From an uncultured Actinomycetospora sp. (GTDB lineage Bacteria > Actinomycetota > Actinomycetes > Mycobacteriales > Pseudonocardiaceae), in NCBI GenBank assembly GCA_902805495.1, contig CADCTH010000611.1, positions 1-8,168 on the forward strand: a stretch of 8,168 nt of DNA, in the 5' to 3' direction. Within the stretch, counting starts at the first letter, position 1, and the number at the start of each line of letters is the position of its first letter. Shown here one piece after another: positions 1 to 5,221 of this stretch. Below the pieces are notes generated by a model. That model worked only from the letters and a program-made list of their open reading frames with translations. It was not told the DNA's origin and did not search any database. A program made the position numbers and the translations under genes.

Positions 1-855
1 GCCGACATCCAGGAGATCTACTTCGAGTCCTGGAAGATGGTGCTCAAGGCGCTCGCGATCTACCGCGACAACTGCAAGGTCGGCCAGCCGCTGTCGACGG
101 GGAAGACCAGCGGCACCACGGCGGAGTCCACCTCCGGCAAGGAGGTCGCCGCCACCGACCACCGCCCGGTGCGCAAGCGGCTGCCCAAGAAGCGCCCGAG
201 CGAGACGGTGTCGTTCGCCGTGGCCGGTGCCGAGGGCTACATGACCGCGGGCTCGTACCCCGACGACGGCCTCGGCGAGATCTTCGTCAAGATGTCGAAG
301 CAGGGCTCCACCCTGGCCGGCGTCATGGACGCGTTCTCGATGGCCATCTCGATCGCGCTGCAGTACTGCGTCCCGCTGGAGACCTACGTCTCCAAGTTCG
401 TCAACATGCGCTTCGAGCCGGCCGGCATGACCGACGACCCGGACGTCCGCATGGCCACCAGCGTCGTCGACTACCTGTTCCGTCGCATCGCGCTCGACCA
501 CCTGCCCTACGAGAAGCGCGCCCAGCTGGGCATCTTCTCCGCGGACGAGCGCTCGGCCCAGGTCGCGGCCACCGACTACGGCACCGGCGCCGCCGCCGCG
601 CCGGCCGCTCCCGCCGCCGAGTCGGTGGACGTCGAGTCGCTGCGGACCTCGGTGGACGTGTCCCCGGCCGAGAAGACCGGTTCGCCGCGCGAGCGTCGGG
701 CCGACGTCTCGGTCGGCAGCTCCACCGAGCTGCTGGAGCTGCAGCAGGACAAGGCGGCCGACGCGCCGCTGTGCCTGACCTGCGGCACCAAGATGCGCCC
801 CGCCGGCTCCTGCTACGTCTGCGAGGGCTGCGGCTCCACCAGCGGCTGCAGCTAG
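1..855 (+). CDS. nrdJ: Vitamin B12-dependent (class II) ribonucleotide reductase, C-terminal part
   Basis: This is the last 284 codons of a class II ribonucleotide reductase; the 5' end lies outside the window and the reading frame is open from base 1. The enzyme reduces ribonucleotides to deoxyribonucleotides in the cytoplasm using adenosylcobalamin. Seen here: a conserved block around MSKQGSTLAGVMDAFSMAIS and FVNMRFEPAGMTDDPDVRMA, typical of the end of the large actinobacterial NrdJ barrel. An Ala/Pro/Ser/Glu-rich linker of roughly 60 residues follows. The tail is Cys-rich: CLTCG, then CYVCEGCG, ending SGCS. In this family such tail cysteines carry reducing equivalents to the active site and may bind metal. 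The radical-site cysteine and cobalamin contacts are upstream of the window. The stop TAG is at 853-855, followed 29 bases later by a strong hairpin terminator, so this gene probably ends its transcription unit. Confidence 0.95.
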   Translation, partial: ADIQEIYFESWKMVLKALAIYRDNCKVGQPLSTGKTSGTTAESTSGKEVAATDHRPVRKRLPKKRPSETVSFAVAGAEGYMTAGSYPDDGLGEIFVKMSKQGSTLAGVMDAFSMAISIALQYCVPLETYVSKFVNMRFEPAGMTDDPDVRMATSVVDYLFRRIALDHLPYEKRAQLGIFSADERSAQVAATDYGTGAAAAPAAPAAESVDVESLRTSVDVSPAEKTGSPRERRADVSVGSSTELLELQQDKAADAPLCLTCGTKMRPAGSCYVCEGCGSTSGCS

Positions 856-884
856 CCGGACCCCGGACCCGCTCCCCGGCCCCC

Positions 885-929
885 GCGAGGGGCGCCCCGC
901 CCGCCCCGACGGGCGGCGGCGCCCCTCGC
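885..929 (+). terminator. GC-rich hairpin terminator after nrdJ
   Basis: A perfect 12-bp stem, GCGAGGGGCGCC at 885-896 paired with GGCGCCCCTCGC at 918-929. A second 6-bp stem, CCGCCC (901-906) with GGGCGG (911-916) around a CGAC loop, is nested inside it. There is no T-run, which is common for actinobacterial terminators. It lies 29 bases after the nrdJ stop and 28 bases before the tetR start, so it separates the two units. Confidence 0.75.
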
Positions 930-943
930 CCGGTCCGCCGCCG

Positions 944-949
944 TACCCT
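944..949 (+). promoter_or_regulatory. Possible -10 element for a leaderless tetR transcript
   Basis: TACCCT fits the actinobacterial TAnnnT -10 pattern and ends 8 bases before the GTG at 958. That would place transcription initiation at or next to the start codon. No Shine-Dalgarno sequence precedes the GTG, so a leaderless mRNA is a reasonable inference. No clear -35 was seen. The sequence TACCCTCCG (944-952) also matches 8 of 9 bases of the TACCCTTCG half of the downstream dyad (1610-1618), a weak hint of autoregulation. Confidence 0.4.
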
Positions 950-957
950 CCGACACC

Positions 958-1596
958 GTGGCGGCGGCGAAGGCGGGCACGAAGGGGGTCTCCCGGGCCG
1001 AGCGGGAGGCGCAGATCCTCGCGGCGGCGATCGAGGAGTTCGGCCTGCGGGGCCACGCCCACGTCTCGGTCGCCGACGTCGCCCGGCGCGCCGACATCTC
1101 GAAGCCGCTCATCTACAGCTACTTCGGTTCCCGGGACGGCCTCGCATCCGCCTGCGTGCGCCGGGCCGGCGACCTGCTCGTGCTGGGTGTCGCCGCCGTC
1201 CCGACGGAGGAGGCCGACGCCGGGCGGCGCGCGCTGGCCACCCTGGCGGCGATCTTCGCCGTGCTGGACCGCTGCCGCCACGCGTGGCCGGTGCTCTACG
1301 ACCCCACCATCCCGCGGGGGAGCGAGGCCGACACGCTCGCCCGCGGCTACCGGGCCGAGCTCGCCGCGATGGGGGCCGAGGGCACGGCCGACGTCCTGCG
1401 CCGCGCCGGCAACACCGACCCGCTCGACCACGACCTGCTCAGCCGCATCTGGCAGCAGGCGGTCAACGCGGTCGTCTCCTGGTGGCTGGAGCACCCCGAC
1501 CTCGACGCCGACGCCATGGTCACGCGGTGCGCGCGCGTCCTCGTCGTCATGGGCGGACCGACCGGGAGGCCCGCCGAGCTTGACCCGCGCATGTGA
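958..1596 (+). CDS. TetR-family transcriptional regulator
   Basis: A 212-residue protein of typical TetR-family length. The N-terminal DNA-binding domain covers about residues 13-62: helix 1 is REAQILAAAIEEFGLRG, then VSVADVARRADI and the recognition helix region KPLIYSYFGSRDGL (about 49-62), the classic 'Y.YF.s.d.L' signature. The rest is a helical ligand-binding/dimerisation domain with no conserved motif that names a ligand. The GTG start gives the usual short basic tail before helix 1; no ribosome binding site precedes it, but a -10-like TACCCT does, suggesting a leaderless start. The stop codon lies inside a 37-bp dyad just upstream of the desaturase gene, making that gene the most likely target. 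Family members are usually repressors released by a small lipophilic ligand. The specific ligand and the direction of control are unknown. Confidence 0.93.
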   Translation: MAAAKAGTKGVSRAEREAQILAAAIEEFGLRGHAHVSVADVARRADISKPLIYSYFGSRDGLASACVRRAGDLLVLGVAAVPTEEADAGRRALATLAAIFAVLDRCRHAWPVLYDPTIPRGSEADTLARGYRAELAAMGAEGTADVLRRAGNTDPLDHDLLSRIWQQAVNAVVSWWLEHPDLDADAMVTRCARVLVVMGGPTGRPAELDPRM

Positions 1597-1610
1597 CTGC
1601 AGGGTAATTT
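1580..1610 (+). promoter_or_regulatory. Candidate promoter of the desaturase gene
   Basis: A -35-like TTGACC (1580-1585) and a -10-like TAATTT (1605-1610, TAnnnT pattern) are separated by 19 bases, slightly long. The -10 lies in the centre of the 37-bp dyad, an AT-rich island in otherwise very GC-rich DNA. A transcript from here would have a leader of about 25 bases before the ATG at 1641. This is pattern matching only. Confidence 0.4.
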
Positions 1611-1626
1611 ACCCTTCGGTCACATG
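1590..1626 (+). promoter_or_regulatory. 37-bp dyad, probable operator of the adjacent TetR regulator
   Basis: The sequence is symmetric around base 1608. The outer arms are CATGTGAC (1590-1597) and GTCACATG (1619-1626). The inner arms are AGGGTAA (1601-1607) and TTACCCT (1609-1615). Of 18 symmetric pairs only two mismatch (1598/1618 and 1600/1616). The dyad spans the tetR stop codon and the likely -10 of the desaturase gene and ends just before its ribosome binding site, a position suited to repression. Its length could hold two TetR dimers. Assignment to this particular regulator is inferred from adjacency. Confidence 0.7.
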
Positions 1627-1633
1627 AAGGGAG
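1627..1633 (+). promoter_or_regulatory. Ribosome binding site deciding the desaturase start
   Basis: AAGGGAG lies 7 bases before the ATG at 1641 and is one of the better Shine-Dalgarno matches in the window. It selects 1641 over the ATG at 1624, which is in another frame. Confidence 0.75.
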
Positions 1634-1640
1634 CCCGCCG

Positions 1641-2516
1641 ATGCCCGCCGCGGTCTGGGACCAGATCCACACCCCGTTGCTCTACGCCCTGCCGGTCTTC
1701 GTGGTGTTCATGGCGATCGAGGTGCTGGTGGTCCGCCACGCCGCCCGCGACGACCTGCGGGGCTACGACGCCCGCGACGCCCGCACGAGCATCGGCATGG
1801 GGGCCGGCTCGCTCGTGTTCATGGCGCTGCTCAAGGCGGCCTCCCTCGTGGTCTTCGTGTTCCTGTGGACGTACGTCGCGCCGTGGCACGTCCCCGCCGA
1901 CACGTGGTGGAGCTGGCTGCTGCTCATCGTGGTCGTCGACCTGGCCTGGTACGCGACCCACCGGTTCTCCCACCGGGTGCGCTTCGCCTGGGCCGGGCAC
2001 CAGGCCCACCACTCCAGCGAGTACTTCAACCTGAGCACCGCGGTGCGCCAGAAGTGGAACCCGTGGGTGGAGGGGCTGTTCTGGCTCCCGCTGCCCCTGC
2101 TCGGGTTCACGCCGTGGATGATCTACATCGCCTTCTCGGCGAACCTGGTCTACCAGTTCTTCATCCACACCGAGACCGTCGACAAGCTCCCGCGCGCGGT
2201 CGAGCTCGTGATGAACACCCCGTCCCACCACCGCGTCCACCACGGCAGCGACCCCGAGTACCTCGACAAGAACTACGGCGGCATCCTCATCGTCTGGGAC
2301 CGTCTCTTCGGCACGTTCGCCGAGGAGCGGCAGCGACCGCGCTACGGGCTGACCACGCCGGTGGACACCCACAACGTGTTCCGCCTCCAGTACGGCGAGT
2401 ACGCGAAGATGATCGCCGACGTCCGGGCGGCCCGCGGGCTGCGCGCCAAGCTCGGTCACGTCTTCGGTCCGCCGGGGTGGCGTCCCACCGACACCCCGGC
2501 CGTGCGCCAGGGGTGA
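1641..2516 (+). CDS. Sterol desaturase / fatty acid hydroxylase family membrane di-iron oxygenase
   Basis: A 291-residue integral membrane protein. Its three histidine clusters match the fatty acid hydroxylase superfamily: H107-RFS-H111, H120-QA-H123-H124, and H197-RV-H200-H201 in the block TPSHHRVHHGSD, followed by YLDKNYGGILIVWDRLFGTF, highly typical of the family. A further His (H176) precedes the last cluster. These histidines bind two irons that activate oxygen to hydroxylate or desaturate a lipid. Hydrophobic segments at about residues 11-31, 53-80, 89-105 and 143-175 place it in the membrane with the His clusters on the cytoplasmic face. The start is fixed by AAGGGAG seven bases upstream. 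The gene follows tetR by 44 bases containing the dyad, so it is probably controlled by that regulator. The substrate (sterol, hopanoid, carotenoid, fatty acid or ether lipid) cannot be told from sequence. It converges on the next gene with a 9-bp gap. Confidence 0.92.
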   Translation: MPAAVWDQIHTPLLYALPVFVVFMAIEVLVVRHAARDDLRGYDARDARTSIGMGAGSLVFMALLKAASLVVFVFLWTYVAPWHVPADTWWSWLLLIVVVDLAWYATHRFSHRVRFAWAGHQAHHSSEYFNLSTAVRQKWNPWVEGLFWLPLPLLGFTPWMIYIAFSANLVYQFFIHTETVDKLPRAVELVMNTPSHHRVHHGSDPEYLDKNYGGILIVWDRLFGTFAEERQRPRYGLTTPVDTHNVFRLQYGEYAKMIADVRAARGLRAKLGHVFGPPGWRPTDTPAVRQG

Positions 2517-2525
2517 GTGCGGGGG

Positions 2526-3317
2526 TCAGCCCGCCGGCACCACGGTCGCCGAGAGCGCGCGGTGGTCCGAGAGCGGCGGGTGGTGCACGCGCGGCGCCGA
2601 CGCGACGACGCCCCGCCCGAGCAGGTGGTCGATCTGGCGGCGCGGGGCCTCGGCGGGGAACGTCTGCCCGATCACGAGCCCGCGCAGCCCACTGGCGAGG
2701 CGGGCCCGGCGCGCGCCGAGGTCGAGGTCGCCGGTGACCACGACGGGCCCGTCACCCCGCACGGCGTGGGCGAGGTGGCGCAGCTGGACGAGGTTCCAGC
2801 CGGGGATGAACGAGAGATGCGTGGTGACGACGGTGACCGGCCCGTGCGGCCCGGCGACGCGGGCGGCGACGGCCGTGCGGGGTTCGTCGCGCACCCAGAC
2901 CACGCGGCGCGGGGACCCGAGCAGCAGCGGGACCCGGCGCGGCAGGCGCGGCAGCGGCAGCACGCGCCAGTCGGTCACCGGCAGCCGCGAGATCAGCGCG
3001 ATGCCGTAGGCGGGCGTGGCGTCCGGCGGCGGGGTCCCGGTGTCGCCGGTGACCTCGCCGACCGGGTCCGGCGCCGGCGCCCAGGCGCCCGGCATCCCGT
3101 GCAGTGTGGGCGCGAACCGGTGCTCGACCGCGCCCATGGCCGTCGCGGCGACCGCTGCGAGGTCGGCGCCGTCCGAGCGGGGCTGCGCCCGGTCCACCTC
3201 CTGCAGCCCGAGGACGTCGACGTCGAGCCCGCCGACCGCGTCGGCGACGCCCTCCACGTCGGCCGGGCCGGTGGCCGTCGCGGCCCCGTGCAGCACGTTC
3301 CAGGTCCCCAGGCGCAC
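2526..3317 (-). CDS. Endonuclease/exonuclease/phosphatase (EEP) family hydrolase
   Basis: A 263-residue protein with the ordered motifs of the EEP (DNase I-like) superfamily: TWNVLHG with N7, LQEVD with metal-ligand E40, YGIALISR (104-111), TTHLS with H167, GDLDLG (196-201), QIDHLL with D230, and SDHRAL with D251-H252. The superfamily cleaves phosphodiester or phosphomonoester bonds in nucleic acids, inositol phosphates or lipids; the substrate here is unknown. There is no signal peptide or membrane segment, so it is predicted cytoplasmic. One departure: the usual GDxN motif reads GDLD, replacing the catalytic-pocket Asn with D199. The GTG start puts TWN directly at the N-terminus, as in related proteins, but no good Shine-Dalgarno is visible. 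It is transcribed divergently from the nucleotidyltransferase gene and convergently with the desaturase gene, so it probably forms its own unit. Confidence 0.88.
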   Translation of the reverse strand: MRLGTWNVLHGAATATGPADVEGVADAVGGLDVDVLGLQEVDRAQPRSDGADLAAVAATAMGAVEHRFAPTLHGMPGAWAPAPDPVGEVTGDTGTPPPDATPAYGIALISRLPVTDWRVLPLPRLPRRVPLLLGSPRRVVWVRDEPRTAVAARVAGPHGPVTVVTTHLSFIPGWNLVQLRHLAHAVRGDGPVVVTGDLDLGARRARLASGLRGLVIGQTFPAEAPRRQIDHLLGRGVVASAPRVHHPPLSDHRALSATVVPAG

Positions 3318-3373
3318 CCGCCCAGGGTGCCCGCCCGGGTTCGTCGTCGATCAGCTCGGGTACCGCCCCCGGA
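3318..3373. promoter_or_regulatory. Divergent promoter region between EEP gene and nucleotidyltransferase cassette
   Basis: This 56-bp gap separates two divergent GTG starts and must contain or overlap promoters for both. On the plus strand TACCGC at 3361-3366 lies 7 bases before the GTG at 3374, a weak -10-like match compatible with a leaderless start. No convincing -35, operator palindrome or ribosome binding site was seen on either strand. Confidence 0.35.
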
Positions 3374-3970
3374 GTGAGCGAACCCCTGACGGATGCCGAG
3401 CACCCGCCTGACGGGTCCGGGCGCCGCGAGGCGCTCAAGCGTGTCGCGGTCGCCCTGCGCGAGGGCGGCGTGGGCTTCGCGCTCGCCGGGGGCTACGCCG
3501 GATGGGCGCTGGGCGGGCCCGAGCCGTCGAACGACGTCGACTTCGTGGTCACGCAGGCCGAGGCCGGGCGCGCCGCGGAGGTGCTCGCCGAGTCAGGGCT
3601 CGACGTGCGGCAGCCGCCCGAGGACTGGCTGTTCAAGGTCTACAGCGACGGCGCGCTGGTCGACATCCTGTTCCGCCTGGCGAGCGAGCCCGTCGACGAC
3701 GCCCTGCTCTCCCGGGCCGTGGAGCAGGAGGTCCTGTCGGTGAAGATGCCGGTGGTCGACGCCACCGATCTCATGATCGGCAAGCTGGCGGCGCTCAACG
3801 AGCACGCCTGCGACCTGGCCAAGGTGCTGCCCACGGCGCGCGCCCTGCGCGAGAAGATCGACTGGGCGCGCGCGGACGCGGCGACGGCGTGGAACGACAT
3901 CGCGGTGGCGTGCCTGTTCCTGCTGCGCCGGATCGGGGTCGCGCCGGAGGTCGGGCACCAGGAGCCCTGA
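3374..3970 (+). CDS. AbiEii-like / DUF6036-like nucleotidyltransferase
   Basis: A 198-residue protein with a polymerase beta-type nucleotidyltransferase core. It has GG at 39-40 in FALAGGYAGWALGG, then SNDVDFVV giving the metal-binding pair D54 and D56, and a third acidic residue D97 in LVDILFRL. VDATDLMIGKLAAL (128-141) resembles the conserved segment following the core in AbiEii-type proteins. The family transfers a nucleotide to a protein or RNA; relatives include toxins of toxin-antitoxin pairs and antibiotic-modifying enzymes. The substrate here is unknown. The GTG at 3374 is the first in-frame start that does not run into the divergent EEP gene; no Shine-Dalgarno is present. The frame stays open further upstream, but only opposite the EEP gene. 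The kinase gene follows after 21 bases, suggesting one transcript. The C-terminal 50 residues are predicted helical with no motif I recognise. Confidence 0.8.
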   Translation: MSEPLTDAEHPPDGSGRREALKRVAVALREGGVGFALAGGYAGWALGGPEPSNDVDFVVTQAEAGRAAEVLAESGLDVRQPPEDWLFKVYSDGALVDILFRLASEPVDDALLSRAVEQEVLSVKMPVVDATDLMIGKLAALNEHACDLAKVLPTARALREKIDWARADAATAWNDIAVACLFLLRRIGVAPEVGHQEP

Positions 3971-3991
3971 GCCGCACGGCAGGATGGCCGG

Positions 3992-4732
3992 GTGACCGGG
4001 GACCAGGTGCTGCGCCGGGTCACCGCCACCCGCTACGTGACCCCGCTGCGCGAGGGCGGCTCGCTGCCGGGGCTCGTCGAGGCCGACGACCTGGGCACCT
4101 ACGTCGCCAAGTTCACCGGCGCCGGACAGGGTCCGAAGGCGCTCGTGGCCGAGATCGTCGCCGGTGAGATCGGCCGGCGCCTCGGGCTGCGGGTGCCCGA
4201 GCTGGTGGTGCTCGAGCTCGACCCCGTCATCGCGCGCTCGGAGCCCGACTGGGAGGTCCAGGAGCTCCTGGCCCGCAGCGGCGGGGACAACCTGGGCCTG
4301 GACTTCCTGCCCGGCGCCATCGGGTTCGACCCCGTCGCCCACGCCGTGGACCCGCTCGAGGCGTCGCGGGTGCTGTGGTTCGACGCGTTCGTCGAGAACG
4401 TCGACCGCTCCTGGCGCAACCCGAACCTGCTGCGCTGGCACCGCGACCTGTGGCTCATCGACCACGGCGCCTGCCTGTACTTCCACCACTCCTGGGCCCG
4501 CGCGCAGGCCGTCGTCGCCCGGCCCTACGACGTCGCCGACCACGTCCTCGCCCCGGCCGCCACGGCGCGCGCGCAGGCCGACGCCGAGCTCGCGGGGCGG
4601 GTCGACCGGGCGCTGCTCGAGGACGTGGTGACGCGGGTGCCCGACGGGTGGCTCGACGACGCACCCCGCGACGCCTACGTCGAGCACCTCCTGGCCCGGC
4701 TGGCCGCCCGCGAGGCGTGGGTGCCGGCATGA
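3992..4732 (+). CDS. HipA-like kinase family protein
   Basis: A 246-residue protein matching the short HipA-like kinases found beside DUF3037 genes. Visible kinase elements: K40 in TYVAKFTG, the likely ATP-binding lysine; an acidic helix LVAEIVAGEIGRRLGL (51-66); the catalytic loop NVDRSWRNPNLL, with D138 as candidate base and N143 at the +5 position as in HipA; and IDHG with D157 as the second metal ligand. E. coli HipA is a Ser/Thr kinase of about 440 residues that phosphorylates glutamyl-tRNA synthetase. This protein is much shorter, with no HipB-type DNA-binding partner nearby, so the target may differ. The GTG start has AGGA (3981-3984) seven bases upstream; CAGGAT there could alternatively be a -10 for a leaderless start. 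It overlaps the DUF3037 gene by ATGA, implying translational coupling and a shared function. Confidence 0.85.
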   Translation: MTGDQVLRRVTATRYVTPLREGGSLPGLVEADDLGTYVAKFTGAGQGPKALVAEIVAGEIGRRLGLRVPELVVLELDPVIARSEPDWEVQELLARSGGDNLGLDFLPGAIGFDPVAHAVDPLEASRVLWFDAFVENVDRSWRNPNLLRWHRDLWLIDHGACLYFHHSWARAQAVVARPYDVADHVLAPAATARAQADAELAGRVDRALLEDVVTRVPDGWLDDAPRDAYVEHLLARLAAREAWVPA

Positions 4733-5112
4733 GCGAGCGCGACACCTTCGAGTACGCCCTCCTGCGCGTCGTCCCCGACATCGAGCGCGGCGAGCTGGTC
4801 AACGTCGGCGTGCTGCTGCACTGCCGCCACCGTGTGCACCTCGCCGTGCGCACCCACCTCGACCCCGACCGTGTGCGCGCCCTCGACCCCGCCGCGGACC
4901 TCGAGGCCCTGGCCGGCGCCCTGGACGCCTGGGAGCGGGCTGTGCACGGCGAGGGACCGGCAGGCGTCCTCTCGCCGGGCGAGCGCTTCCGCTGGCTGAC
5001 CGCGCCGCGCAGCACCGTCCTGCAGCCCGGCCCGGTGCACACCGGGCTCACCGGCGACCCCGAGGCCGAGATCGAGCGGCTGGCCGCGCGCCTGGTCCGC
5101 CGGGACGGCTGA
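4729..5112 (+). CDS. DUF3037 family protein
   Basis: A 127-residue soluble protein of the DUF3037 family. The N-terminal block YALLRVVPDIERGELVNVGV (9-28) and the C-terminal block RFRWLTAPRSTVLQPGPVHT (86-105) are the family's conserved parts. No biochemical activity is firmly established for it to my knowledge. The start ATG overlaps the kinase stop (ATGA at 4729-4732), so the two are almost certainly cotranslated. The HipA-like kinase plus DUF3037 pair recurs in bacteria, and this copy has a nucleotidyltransferase gene added in front. It could be a substrate, regulator or antidote of the kinase; the sequence does not say which. No strong hairpin follows the stop. Confidence 0.85.
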   Translation: MSERDTFEYALLRVVPDIERGELVNVGVLLHCRHRVHLAVRTHLDPDRVRALDPAADLEALAGALDAWERAVHGEGPAGVLSPGERFRWLTAPRSTVLQPGPVHTGLTGDPEAEIERLAARLVRRDG

Positions 5113-5115
5113 CCC

Positions 5116-5155
5116 CCCGCGGGGTTTCCGCCACCACCTCCCGAGGGGATTCCGC
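5116..5155 (+). repeat. Two imperfect direct repeats upstream of ppsA
   Basis: CCCGCGGGGTTTCCGC (5116-5131) and CCCGAGGGGATTCCGC (5140-5155) match at 14 of 16 positions, 24 bases apart start to start. They sit in the 109-bp gap between the DUF3037 stop and the ppsA start. They could be paired binding sites for a regulator of ppsA or a chance duplication. No promoter was confidently seen in this gap. Confidence 0.5.
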
Positions 5156-5221
5156 TCGGCGATCGGTCGTGCGCCACGCGACTCCCGCGGCGGCGCGACG
5201 ACCCCGGGACGGGGAGGGCAC

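Noticed and set aside
2519..2534. Small hairpin GCGGG/CCCGC between the converging desaturase and EEP genes as a bidirectional terminator
   Set aside because: Only five base pairs with a six-base loop, which is expected often by chance in this composition.
2517..3377. Plus-strand open frame opposite the EEP gene
   Set aside because: The minus-strand product has an ordered set of EEP motifs; the plus-strand translation has none and is Arg/Gly/Pro-rich.
3593..4687. Minus-strand open frame of 364 codons opposite the nucleotidyltransferase and kinase genes
   Set aside because: Both plus-strand genes carry recognisable catalytic motifs; the antisense translation shows no domain.
5115..5127. CCCCGCGGGG followed by TTT after the DUF3037 stop as a terminator
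   Set aside because: The palindrome leaves no loop, so at most three or four pairs could form, and three Ts are not a T-run. It is better described as part of the direct repeat.
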